64,000 nt of DNA. Origin: Thalassotalea marina. GTDB taxonomy: Bacteria > Pseudomonadota > Gammaproteobacteria > Enterobacterales > Alteromonadaceae. Location: contig NZ_BNCK01000003.1 of NCBI RefSeq assembly GCF_014656435.1, forward strand, positions 434,001 through 498,000, written 5' to 3'. Below, piece by piece: positions 9,813 to 20,184 of this stretch. The notes beneath the pieces were generated by a model, which worked only from the letters and a program-made list of their open reading frames with translations, was not told where the DNA came from and did not search any database. Position numbers and translations under genes: made by a program. Position 1 is the first letter of the stretch, and each line of letters begins with the position of its first letter.

Positions 9813-10985
9813 ATGTCAAATATAAAAACAATCACGCGTAGTTTGTTTGGGGCGGTATCATTTGCATCGTTAGCTGTATCAGGCCAAGCAAGTGCAGATT
9901 TACTTACTCCAAATATCGATAATTCAAATGCTCAAGCCTATATCGCTGTAGGTAATGGTGATAACGGTTTATCTCGTGCAGACAACCTAGCCCGTATTAC
10001 AGATCCTAATACAGCTGACTCTCCGTTTAATGGTGTTGTTAGCTTGTTTATGAGTATTCAGGGTCAAGGCTTCATTTGTACGGGTACAGCGCTAAACAAA
10101 CGTCACATTTTAAGTGCCGCACACTGTGTTGATGAAAATGGCGAAGGTCAAGTAATGAACCTTAGCGATCCTAACAACAATCTATTAGTTGTATTTAACA
10201 GCAACGGTACAAGAAACGATGTAATTCCTGCTAAGAAAGTAGATATTCACCCTGATTACACTGGTTTTAACGTTTGTGCTGACGGCACTCCAGGTTGTAT
10301 TCAAGACGATATCGCGATTATTGAATTAGAGCGCGATATCCCAGAAGGTACAACAACTTACGATTTATTCAGCCCACATGTAAACGATACTTACAACAAC
10401 ATGTTAAATGGTACTGGTGGCGATGGTGATATTTTCACTATGGTAGGTTACGGTACACGTGGTGATGGTCATTCAGGTTTCTATACTAATGACGGTGACC
10501 CTTTAGGCTCTCCTGACTTTTTCTCAAAATTAGTTGGTTACAATGTTGTTGATGCATTTGGTAGCGACGACGAAGGCAGCGGTGAAATGGAATTATGGTA
10601 CGCTGACTTTGACGGTACTTATACAGATGTTGACGGTAACTTCGGCACACCTGGTGAAGAATATGATCTAGACTATTTCTGTGCGAACTTTGGTATTTGC
10701 GGTTCTTGGTTAGACGAAGACAAAGAAGCAAATATCGGTGGTGGTGATTCAGGTGGTCCATCATTTATTTTCAACGCTGTAACGGGTAACTATGAAATTG
10801 CGGGTATCAACACGTTTGGTGCAAACACATCTCCTGTTGCTCCAGGTGCATTTGGTTCTCGTTTAGGTGGTATCTTGATGAATCCATACACACAGTGGAT
10901 TACATCACAAATTCCAACACCTACAACGTTGGCATTGTTTGGTTTAGCTATGCTTGGTTTAACAACTCGACGCAAGAAAGTTTAA
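9813..10985 (+). CDS. Trypsin-like S1 protease with PEP-CTERM sorting signal
   Basis: 390 residues. An export signal (LFGAVSFASLAVSGQASA) is followed by an S1 protease domain with His104 in LSAAHC, Asp166 in DDIAIIEL and Ser313 in GGGDSGGPS. A long acidic Gly-rich insertion (about residues 210-300) separates Asp and Ser. The C-terminus is a PEP-CTERM tail: IPTPTTLALFGLAMLGL, a transmembrane stretch, then TRRKK. Such tails direct processing by exosortase in EPS-producing bacteria; no exosortase is in this window. The motif has Thr-Pro in place of Glu-Pro, a known type of variation. Expression is probably driven by the sigma-54 promoter upstream. Confidence 0.92.
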   Translation: MSNIKTITRSLFGAVSFASLAVSGQASADLLTPNIDNSNAQAYIAVGNGDNGLSRADNLARITDPNTADSPFNGVVSLFMSIQGQGFICTGTALNKRHILSAAHCVDENGEGQVMNLSDPNNNLLVVFNSNGTRNDVIPAKKVDIHPDYTGFNVCADGTPGCIQDDIAIIELERDIPEGTTTYDLFSPHVNDTYNNMLNGTGGDGDIFTMVGYGTRGDGHSGFYTNDGDPLGSPDFFSKLVGYNVVDAFGSDDEGSGEMELWYADFDGTYTDVDGNFGTPGEEYDLDYFCANFGICGSWLDEDKEANIGGGDSGGPSFIFNAVTGNYEIAGINTFGANTSPVAPGAFGSRLGGILMNPYTQWITSQIPTPTTLALFGLAMLGLTTRRKKV

Positions 10986-11009
10986 TCAACTAAATAAAAG
11001 TTAATATCA

Positions 11010-11035
11010 ATAAAGCCAGCAATTGCTGGCTTTAT
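11010..11035 (+). terminator. Terminator after PEP-CTERM protease
   Basis: ATAAAGCCAGC (11010-11020), loop AATT, GCTGGCTTTAT (11025-11035), then T-rich sequence. The stem is perfect. Confidence 0.85.
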
Positions 11036-11054
11036 TTTTATGTGAGGAAACTCA

Positions 11055-11420
11055 ATGCAATATCTTGTATATCTACTAATGGTAGTATCTACGCTGACAG
11101 TAGCTGCTGACTCGGTACCTTTACCCAAAAATCCAAAAACCTTTGCCAAAACCTACCACTCAAATGTACTTGTTAATGTATTTGTTAATAAACAAGGGAA
11201 GGCTAAACAAGTTGTTTTAGTCAACCCAAACACAGGAAACCCTCACAAAGAGTTGGCCTTACTCAGTGCTAAACGTAAAACCTATGCAGTAAAAAGAGAT
11301 AATGGAAAACCAGTAGAATACTGGATGAATAACATTAAGATAACGTTTGAAGTATCTTCAATGCCTGCAAGCATCAATAAGCCTGCAAGCATTGAATCAA
11401 AAGCCGTACCAGTAAATTAA
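11055..11420 (+). CDS. Small secreted protein resembling a TonB C-terminal domain
   Basis: 121 residues with a short signal peptide (YLLMVVSTLTVAA). The body has the TonB C-terminal pattern: a strand pair around VNVFVNKQGKAKQVVLVNP, an LALLSAKRKTYA helix, then NGKPVEYW and a final strand KITFEV. There is no proline-rich linker or long membrane anchor, so it is not a normal energy transducer. GTGAGGAAACTC precedes the ATG. The stop overlaps that of the convergent S10 peptidase by 4 bp. Function unknown; the fold assignment is by eye. Confidence 0.6.
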   Translation: MQYLVYLLMVVSTLTVAADSVPLPKNPKTFAKTYHSNVLVNVFVNKQGKAKQVVLVNPNTGNPHKELALLSAKRKTYAVKRDNGKPVEYWMNNIKITFEVSSMPASINKPASIESKAVPVN

Positions 11421-12925
11421 TACTTAGCTGGTGTAGTTTCAGAAGGCATAGTCGCCTTTAAGAACGCACGAATGTCCTGATTTGCGTCACGTAAGTCGTC
11501 GTGACGTAAATACATCATATGACCACTGCGATAACCTTTAAATGACAATCTATGTTTCATCTTGCCACTTGGATCTAATTGCCACATTGTGTACTTAGCA
11601 TCAAAGTAGTTGGTAGCACCATCGTAATAGCCTGCTTGCACCATAACATTTAAAAATGGGTTTTGAGCCATTGCCTGACGCAGATTTTCACCTGTTCTAT
11701 TGTTGCTTCTATCCCAGGGATGCACGCTACCAAACATATTGTATTTAACATCTGTTTTGTATTCTAACTCTTCACGCAAATAGTAATTAATGGCTGGCGT
11801 GAAGCTATGTAACCATGAGGTTAGCTCCGCAGAATAATCAGGACGAGTGCCTGACACAGTTTTATCAATACCTAAATAGCGCGAATCTAATCGACCAAGA
11901 GTTACTTCGCGATCACGCAATAAAGACTTCCAAAAATAAGCGGGGCTAATGTCCATGTTATTTTGCAATACTTCGGTTACCGGCAAACCTGAATATCGAG
12001 CAACTTGCTCAGCAATTCGCTGTTTTTCGTCATCCGCTATAAAAGCACCTTTAGCTAAAGCAGGTAAATATTCATTAACAGTAAAATCTTCAGCTTGCTT
12101 TAACACTTCCATCAAATCTTTTGACTGCAAGTTTTGCTCTAACGCATTATGGTGCCATGCTGTGGCGGCAAAATACGGTAGTCTGTTGGCTGCTTTTACT
12201 GGACCATCACGCTTGATACCTATATCTGTTGGAGAAACTAAAATTACACCATTTAGATACATCCATTGGCTATTTTGTAACTCTAATGCCAAGCCAGAAA
12301 CTCGTGTCGTGCCATAACTTTCACCAATTAGATACTTTGGTGAGCGCCAGCGATTGTTGCGGCTAACAAAAGTGTTAATCCACTCTGCTAAATACTTAAC
12401 ATCGGCATTAACACCAAAAAACATATTCTTTTGTTGCTCTCTAGATGGCATTTTGCCATCTTTATTTGGCAATACTCTTGAATATCCAGTATTAACTGGG
12501 TTTACAAAGACAATATCAGCTACGTCTAACACTGAATATGGGTTCGTTTTAACGCCATACGGCTGCAACGGGTAACCTTCATCATCAACATTTAAAACTT
12601 TAGGACCTGTGTAGGCAACGTGCATCCAAACCGATGCAGAGCCTGGACCGCCATTAAATGAAATTAACAGAGGACGTTTTTCCGTGTTTTTCACGTCAGT
12701 TCGCTGGTAATACGTGTAAAATAATGTCGCTGTAGGTGTTCCTTCGCTATTCCAAACTGGCTGAGTACCCGTTGTTGCGGAATATGACACCTTAGCACCA
12801 TTGATTTTTGTCGTGTGTTTAGTGGTATGTTTACTATCAACTTCTATTTTGCGCTCGGTCGCAAATGCCATTTGTGATAGCAACACCAAAGACACGGTAA
12901 TTAACCGTAAAGTTTTTGTTTTCAT
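11417..12925 (-). CDS. Secreted serine carboxypeptidase, family S10
   Basis: 502 residues with a signal peptide ending ..SQMAFA. The S10 features are all visible: oxyanion segment NGGPGSASVW, nucleophile Ser in GESYG, the Asp-containing segment VQAGYYDGATNYFDAKYTM and catalytic His in YRSGHMMYLR near the C-terminus. The family removes C-terminal residues from peptides, in keeping with the peptide-degrading role of this neighbourhood. It stands alone, convergent with the TonB-like gene. Confidence 0.93.
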   Translation of the reverse strand: MKTKTLRLITVSLVLLSQMAFATERKIEVDSKHTTKHTTKINGAKVSYSATTGTQPVWNSEGTPTATLFYTYYQRTDVKNTEKRPLLISFNGGPGSASVWMHVAYTGPKVLNVDDEGYPLQPYGVKTNPYSVLDVADIVFVNPVNTGYSRVLPNKDGKMPSREQQKNMFFGVNADVKYLAEWINTFVSRNNRWRSPKYLIGESYGTTRVSGLALELQNSQWMYLNGVILVSPTDIGIKRDGPVKAANRLPYFAATAWHHNALEQNLQSKDLMEVLKQAEDFTVNEYLPALAKGAFIADDEKQRIAEQVARYSGLPVTEVLQNNMDISPAYFWKSLLRDREVTLGRLDSRYLGIDKTVSGTRPDYSAELTSWLHSFTPAINYYLREELEYKTDVKYNMFGSVHPWDRSNNRTGENLRQAMAQNPFLNVMVQAGYYDGATNYFDAKYTMWQLDPSGKMKHRLSFKGYRSGHMMYLRHDDLRDANQDIRAFLKATMPSETTPAKY

Positions 12926-13098
12926 GAGCTTATCCCTATTGTTTTAGCTACCTTAACGCGTCCTTTAATGCTTAGCAGCAAACAATCGGTGAACGACAAA
13001 GAAAAGTCGACAAAATGTCGAGTTAATTAGTGCAGGGAGCATTCGTCTGCTATGAATTTAACCTAAATTAATCTCAGCATTCAGCGGTTAAATGATAA

Positions 13099-14028
13099 TT
13101 AAAGCTCTTGTTGCAACTGATTAAATTCTGGATGGTCAACAAATGGTAAATCTTCAATATCTACCTGCTGCATATAATCTTTTGCTTGTTGAAGCTTACC
13201 AAGCTTGAACAAGCACTGAGCTATTCTAAAGTTTGCTTGATTTAGCTTTGCAAGATCTTGCGCTTCTTTGGCTAGTTGATGAGCTTGCCCGTATGCTTCT
13301 ATCGCTTCTACATACAAATGTTTTAACTGATAAACATAACCTTGATTAAAAAATATCACCGCTTGCTGCTGTTTATTACCATAAATCTCGGCCCAATAAC
13401 TAGCGGATTCCCAGTAGCCCAGAGACTTATCGTACAATTCCAGCTCCCGGGTAATATGGCCTAAATTGCCATGTAATTCCATTTGGAAATAGGCATTTTT
13501 ACTGTTAATAAACTTCTGCTCCAAGTTTGTTAACAGTGTTAATGCCTCATCAACCTGACCATACTGCATCTTTAAATTAGCCAGTTCTATTAAACGGATA
13601 GGAGACGGGAATGCTTGCTGCATATCCTTTAGTAGCGCGATAGCCTTATCAGCATACTTTTGACTGATACTTTCATCTTCCAACACCATCGCCGACTTAG
13701 CAAAATAGATATAAACGGTAATGGTAAAGGCAACGGGTAAATTAGGGCGTTCTAGCCATTGTGAGGTTTCTTTGTGCAATTGTTCAATACGTTGCAAGTT
13801 AAACAGTGCAACATACCGATATTGCAACAGATCAAATTTTATTCTGTTACTGCTGGGACTTGATGCCAAAGCTGCATCAATTCGCTCTAAACAAGCGGTG
13901 GGAGAAAAGGAACAGGTGTCTTCAATGTTTTTGTTTTCAAAAGAAAATGCGGCAAAGGCCTTGCTTGATAGCAAGCTTATTAAGCTGACAACAATAACAG
14001 GTATTGTTAATTTAAACCTTTGCCCCAT
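13099..14028 (-). CDS. Secreted TPR-repeat protein, function unknown
   Basis: 309 residues with a signal peptide (VIVVSLISLLSSKAFA) and several tetratricopeptide-like helix pairs in the C-terminal two thirds (for example GNLGHITRELELYDKSLGYW and NQGYVYQLKHLYVEAIEAY). There is no catalytic or HTH domain. It follows the M1 aminopeptidase by 13 nt on the same strand, so they probably share a transcript. TPR proteins mediate protein contacts; no partner can be named. Confidence 0.75.
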   Translation of the reverse strand: MGQRFKLTIPVIVVSLISLLSSKAFAAFSFENKNIEDTCSFSPTACLERIDAALASSPSSNRIKFDLLQYRYVALFNLQRIEQLHKETSQWLERPNLPVAFTITVYIYFAKSAMVLEDESISQKYADKAIALLKDMQQAFPSPIRLIELANLKMQYGQVDEALTLLTNLEQKFINSKNAYFQMELHGNLGHITRELELYDKSLGYWESASYWAEIYGNKQQQAVIFFNQGYVYQLKHLYVEAIEAYGQAHQLAKEAQDLAKLNQANFRIAQCLFKLGKLQQAKDYMQQVDIEDLPFVDHPEFNQLQQEL

Positions 14029-14041
14029 CTACATACTAATT

Positions 14042-15715
14042 TTAATGCCCTAATATACTCATAGTATTGACATAAAAGTTAGGATCAACAACAAATTCAG
14101 GATTTGCCTGATTTATTTCCACTTTGCTCCAGCGAGTTGTCGGCTTTAACCACTGCTCTTTGCCAGCGATAGTGACACGAATTGGCATGGTAAATTTAGG
14201 ATTTACATTTGACCAACGAACTTGTAATAGCTTGTCTTTTAAGAAGTATTCTAGTGTTGGCACTCTATGATCACGTAAGTACTGATCAAATACTAAAGAA
14301 AAGTCGATACCCGTTTTTTGGTTAATGTAACCTTCGATTTGTTCTGTTGTTACCGTTTGGTGGTAGAAAGTAGTACCTAAGCCACGTAATGTTTCACGCC
14401 ACAGTTCATCATTGTTTAAAATCTGACGCATGGTATGCAACATGTTGCCACCTTTATCATACATGTCACTTGAGCCTTCACTGTGAACATTGTACTTACC
14501 TATAATAGGTTTTTGGTTGGCTATATTGATTCGTTGACCACGGATATATTCAAACGCCTGCTCTTTGCCAAAGTGATATTCAAGGAATAAGCTCTCTGAA
14601 TAATTGGTAAAGCTCTCATGGATCCACATATCTGCAATATCTTTTGCGGTAATATTATTGGCAAACCACTCATGACCGGTTTCATGCACAATAATAAAAT
14701 CGAATAACATACCAGGGCCTGCTAAGCTGCGATCGCGACCTAAATAACCGTTTTGATATTTATTGCCGTAAGTAACCGAACTTTGGTGCTCCATACCTAA
14801 ATACGGGGCTTCTACAATTTTGTAGCTGTCTTCATAAAAAGGATACGGGCCAAACCAATATTCAAGCGCTTCAATGGTACGTTTACCTTCTTTAAATTGT
14901 TTCTTTGCTTTATCAAGATTTTCACGTAACACCCAATAATCCATATCTAAGGTGCCTTTTTCACCCTGATATTGCTCATCAAAGTGCACATAATCACCAA
15001 TATTGATATTTACACCGTAATTATTGATCGGGTTAACCACTTTCCAATGGTAAGTTTTAGTTTTCTTTTGTTTGTTGTGATCAACTGAAGTTAAACGACC
15101 ATTTGACACATTCACTAAGTGCTCAGGTACTTCAACACTCATCGTTAAGCCATTGTCTGGCTCATCGTAACCATGATCTTTGTTAGGCCACCAAATACTT
15201 GCACCAATCCCTTGGTTACTTGAGGCAATAAAATCATTACCGTTACTGTCTTTTGTAAAGGTAATGCCGCCATCCCAAGGTGCTCTTACCGCCACTTTAG
15301 GATTACCAGAAAAATGTAAAACAACTTCTTGTTCTGTGCCAACTTCCTGACCTTCTAGTGCGGTAATAAAATAGCTATAACCATCCTTTTCAATCTTTAA
15401 CGTTTTACCTGATTGCGTTGCTTTATCTAGGTTTAACGGTGATTGCAACTCAACTTGTAAACGTTGTTGAGGGCCAATCACTCTATATTTCATCGTGTTG
15501 GTCCCTTTAATTTCACGGCTTTTTGGATCAACACTAATATCTAAATGGTAGTGACTTAAATCCCACCAAGCACGTTCTGGTGTAATTGAACCACGTAAAA
15601 CGTCTTGGCGGCTGCCGTGGTTTTCAGTACCAAATAAATTATCTGCGTGACTAGCTGCAGGCGTAAGGCCAATTGCAGCGCCTAGAAGAAGAGAAAGAGA
15701 AGTAGCTTTGATCAT
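14042..15715 (-). CDS. Secreted M1 family aminopeptidase
   Basis: About 557 residues from the ATG at 15715, which begins the signal peptide IKATSLSLLLGAAIGLTPAASHA; the frame is open to 15784 without a ribosome site. The gluzincin signature HETGH-x18-E is intact (VHETGHEWFANN then IHESF). The exopeptidase GAMEN position reads LGMEHQS, the variant of a shorter M1 subgroup lacking the long ERAP-like C-terminal domain. It probably releases N-terminal residues from peptides in the periplasm. It is transcribed away from the thiamine operon. Confidence 0.9.
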   Translation of the reverse strand: MIKATSLSLLLGAAIGLTPAASHADNLFGTENHGSRQDVLRGSITPERAWWDLSHYHLDISVDPKSREIKGTNTMKYRVIGPQQRLQVELQSPLNLDKATQSGKTLKIEKDGYSYFITALEGQEVGTEQEVVLHFSGNPKVAVRAPWDGGITFTKDSNGNDFIASSNQGIGASIWWPNKDHGYDEPDNGLTMSVEVPEHLVNVSNGRLTSVDHNKQKKTKTYHWKVVNPINNYGVNINIGDYVHFDEQYQGEKGTLDMDYWVLRENLDKAKKQFKEGKRTIEALEYWFGPYPFYEDSYKIVEAPYLGMEHQSSVTYGNKYQNGYLGRDRSLAGPGMLFDFIIVHETGHEWFANNITAKDIADMWIHESFTNYSESLFLEYHFGKEQAFEYIRGQRINIANQKPIIGKYNVHSEGSSDMYDKGGNMLHTMRQILNNDELWRETLRGLGTTFYHQTVTTEQIEGYINQKTGIDFSLVFDQYLRDHRVPTLEYFLKDKLLQVRWSNVNPKFTMPIRVTIAGKEQWLKPTTRWSKVEINQANPEFVVDPNFYVNTMSILGH

Positions 15716-15793
15716 GATAAATATTTTATTTTCGTATGTTTTGTATACATTATACGTTAAAAGATGATAGTTCAATGCAAACATTATTTTAGC

Positions 15794-15822
15794 TTGCAGG
15801 CTATTATGACATTATCTAGAAT
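15794..15822 (+). promoter_or_regulatory. Probable sigma-70 promoter of the thi operon
   Basis: TTGCAG (15794-15799), a 17-nt spacer, then TAGAAT (15817-15822). Transcription would start near 15829, some 35 nt before the riboswitch. The -35 match is moderate (3 of 6), the -10 good (5 of 6). Confidence 0.5.
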
Positions 15823-15865
15823 AATCGCACTATCACCAAGGTTGTTAATCGCAGTTTTGGTGTGA

Positions 15866-15948
15866 CTTGTCGGAGTGCCATAGGGCTGAGATCGCGCAAG
15901 CGGGATCCGTAGAACCTGATCTGAGTAATATCAGCGAAGGGAACAAGC
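15866..15948 (+). ncRNA. TPP riboswitch (THI element)
   Basis: All conserved blocks are present: P1 closing strands CTTGT and ACAAG, CGGAGTGCC, GGGCTGAGA, CGGGATCC, GAACCTGATCTG, ATCAGCGAAGGGAA. TPP binding to this aptamer shuts down thiamine biosynthetic genes. The next gene is thiC, 123 nt on. ACTCCG at 15985-15990 is complementary to CGGAGT of the aptamer (15871-15876) and may be part of the switching platform. Confidence 0.97.
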
Positions 15949-16065
15949 AAAAAGATACCATCTCTTTCTGTTGATCTACCCCAAACTCCGCCTTATTAAC
16001 ACAAAAATAATGGCGACAGCAGGTATTAAGGGCAATTTACCACGCTGGCGCTACAAATAAGGTGA

Positions 16066-18021
<1,956 letters not shown>

Positions 18022-18041
18022 GCGCTAACAAGGTTGCATAA

Positions 18042-19163
18042 ATGAAGTCACAACCACCCAGCATCGCTATTGTCGGTGCTGGTCTTATCGGGCGTTTAGC
18101 TGCCGTTTATCTAGCTCGAAAAGGGTATAACATTACCCTGCTTGATAAAGACGATCAACTCGCGCACCACAGTGCGGCATATGCTGCTGCAGGTTTGTTA
18201 ACGCCTTTAGGTGAAGCCATGCACAGCGAGCCAAACATCGTTGAAATGGGGTTTGAATCACTTAAACTTTGGCCAGAAATATTAGCCAGTTTAAATGGTT
18301 ATACCTACTTTCAACAACAAGGTGCGTTAATGGTCTGCCATGATCAAGATCAAAGTGAATTTGTTCGTTTTACTCGCTACATTCAAAACTATTATCCGCA
18401 GCATCAAGTTGAGCACCTCAACCGCCAGCAAATGCTGACATTAGAGCCTGAGCTTGGTCGTAGCTTTCATCAAGGAATTTATTTACCAGCAGAAGGGCAA
18501 ATAGGTAACCGAAAGTTACTCGTGGCATTAACCGAAGAGTTAAACAGCCTAAAGGTAAATTGGCTAACAAACACTAACGTAACGGCTATTTATCAAAGTG
18601 AGTCTAGCGCAACTGTCACTTATAACTCGGTTAAATTAGACGCTGATTTGGTTATAGACTGTCGTGGTGCTGGCGCAAGAAGAGCAGAAGCGCCGTTAGA
18701 CGCCAAACCACTAAATGATTTACGTGGCGTGCGTGGTGAAGTGTTTCAGTTGTTTGCACCTGATGTGCATTTAAATAGGCCAGTACGTTTGATGCACCCT
18801 CGTTATCAATTATACATAGCACCAAAAACCAAAGGATTTTATGTGGTTGGTGCTACAGAAATTGAAAGTGATGATGACTCCCCCATGACAGTGCGTTCGG
18901 CCATGGAGTTACTCAGCGCGGCTTACAGCGTGCACCCTGGTTTTGCTGAAGCCAATATCAGGCAACACTTAAGTCATCTTCGCCCAGCATTTAGCGATAA
19001 TCAACCTAAGATAATTAAAGACACTAACCTAATTCAGGTTAATGGGCTTTATCGTCATGGCTTTTTAATTGCCCCAGTGGTGTTACAACAACTGTTGAGT
19101 ACGGTTGAACAACAACTGGGCAATCATGCTTTAGCCCCATATCAACACTTATTACCGGTCTAG
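18042..19163 (+). CDS. thiO: Glycine oxidase ThiO
   Basis: 373 residues of a DAO-type FAD oxidoreductase. The dinucleotide motif is in IAIVGAGLIGRLAAVYLARKG and the C-terminal FAD segment in NGLYRHGFLIAPVV. ThiO oxidises glycine to the imine that ThiG uses to build the thiazole, the oxygen-dependent alternative to tyrosine lyase ThiH. Its place between thiC and thiS distinguishes it from other DAO-type oxidases. Confidence 0.93.
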   Translation: MKSQPPSIAIVGAGLIGRLAAVYLARKGYNITLLDKDDQLAHHSAAYAAAGLLTPLGEAMHSEPNIVEMGFESLKLWPEILASLNGYTYFQQQGALMVCHDQDQSEFVRFTRYIQNYYPQHQVEHLNRQQMLTLEPELGRSFHQGIYLPAEGQIGNRKLLVALTEELNSLKVNWLTNTNVTAIYQSESSATVTYNSVKLDADLVIDCRGAGARRAEAPLDAKPLNDLRGVRGEVFQLFAPDVHLNRPVRLMHPRYQLYIAPKTKGFYVVGATEIESDDDSPMTVRSAMELLSAAYSVHPGFAEANIRQHLSHLRPAFSDNQPKIIKDTNLIQVNGLYRHGFLIAPVVLQQLLSTVEQQLGNHALAPYQHLLPV

Positions 19164-19170
19164 CTTTAAC

Positions 19171-19380
19171 ATGAATATATTCATTAACGGTCATCAATTT
19201 GATCTTAATAATCAAGCCACTGTCGCCGACGCGCTAAGCGCTTTTTTGTCAAAAGAACAACAAAAACTGAGCTTTGCCGTGGCATTAAACAGTGACTTTA
19301 TTGGCAAGGATAACTACAGCGACACAGCGTTGTCTGCTGGTGACTCACTCGACGTTTTGTTCCCAATTCAAGGAGGATAA
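19171..19380 (+). CDS. thiS: Sulfur carrier protein ThiS
   Basis: 69 residues, a beta-grasp protein ending in the required Gly-Gly (VLFPIQGG), which is adenylated and thiocarboxylated to deliver sulfur to ThiG. It is 7 nt after thiO and 2 nt before thiG. The ThiF-type adenylating enzyme is not in this window. Confidence 0.96.
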   Translation: MNIFINGHQFDLNNQATVADALSAFLSKEQQKLSFAVALNSDFIGKDNYSDTALSAGDSLDVLFPIQGG

Positions 19381-19382
19381 CA

Positions 19383-20183
19383 ATGTCATTGACTATTTAC
19401 GGACAACAGCTCAATAACCGCATGTTGATCGGTTCGGCGTTATATCCGTCTCCTGAAATTATGAAAAACGCCATTTTAGCCAGCGGCTCACAAGTGGTGA
19501 CATTATCGCTAAAAAGACAAAATCCTCAGTCACAAGGCGGTCAACAAATTTGGCAATATATACAAGATATTGTTCAGCAGCACCAAGGTTATTTGTTGCC
19601 GAATACCGCGGGCTGCAAAACCGCCAAAGAAGCTGTCACTCTGGCTAAAATGAGTCGTGAAATATTTAACACCGATTGGATAAAACTAGAAGTGATTGGT
19701 GACGATTATAACCTTCAACCCGATCCGATTGAGCTACTAGTTGCAACAGAACAGTTGATCGCTGATGGCTTTAAAGTATTGCCTTATTGTACAGATGACT
19801 TGGTATTGTGTCAGCGCCTGTACGATTTAGGCTGCCAAGTGATCATGCCTTGGGCGTCGCCCATTGGCACAGGTAAAGGTTTAATGAATCCATATAACCT
19901 TGAAACAATCCGACTTAGATTACCTAATGCAACGTTAATTTTAGACGCTGGCATCGGTAAACCTTCAGACGCTTGTTTAGCAATGGAAATGGGTTACGAC
20001 GGTATTTTATTAAATTCTGCGATTGCCTTAGCTGACAATCCAGTCAATATGGCAAAAGCCTTTGCGCTGGCACTCGAAGCAGGTGAACAGGGATACGTTT
20101 CCGGGGTTATGCAGGAAAGGCAAACCGCACACCCAAGCACGCCCACTTTAGACACTCCATTTTGGCATCACCCTGGAGCTTAA
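19383..20183 (+). CDS. thiG: Thiazole synthase ThiG
   Basis: 266 residues. Combines DXP, the ThiS thiocarboxylate and dehydroglycine into thiazole phosphate. The Schiff-base Lys is in [10 protein letters not shown], and the phosphate-binding loops are in [12 protein letters not shown] and [17 protein letters not shown] ends the thiS gene and serves as its ribosome site. Confidence 0.97.
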   Translation: MSLTIYGQQLNNRMLIGSALYPSPEIMKNAILASGSQVVTLSLKRQNPQSQGGQQIWQYIQDIVQQHQGYLLPNTAGCKTAKEAVTLAKMSREIFNTDWIKLEVIGDDYNLQPDPIELLVATEQLIADGFKVLPYCTDDLVLCQRLYDLGCQVIMPWASPIGTGKGLMNPYNLETIRLRLPNATLILDAGIGKPSDACLAMEMGYDGILLNSAIALADNPVNMAKAFALALEAGEQGYVSGVMQERQTAHPSTPTLDTPFWHHPGA

Positions 20184-20184
20184 T

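Noticed and set aside
10486-10764. 92-codon open frame on the minus strand inside the S1 protease
   Set aside because: It is the shadow of a Gly/Asp-rich coding stretch; its His/Arg-rich translation has no sense as a protein and the plus-strand gene is certain.
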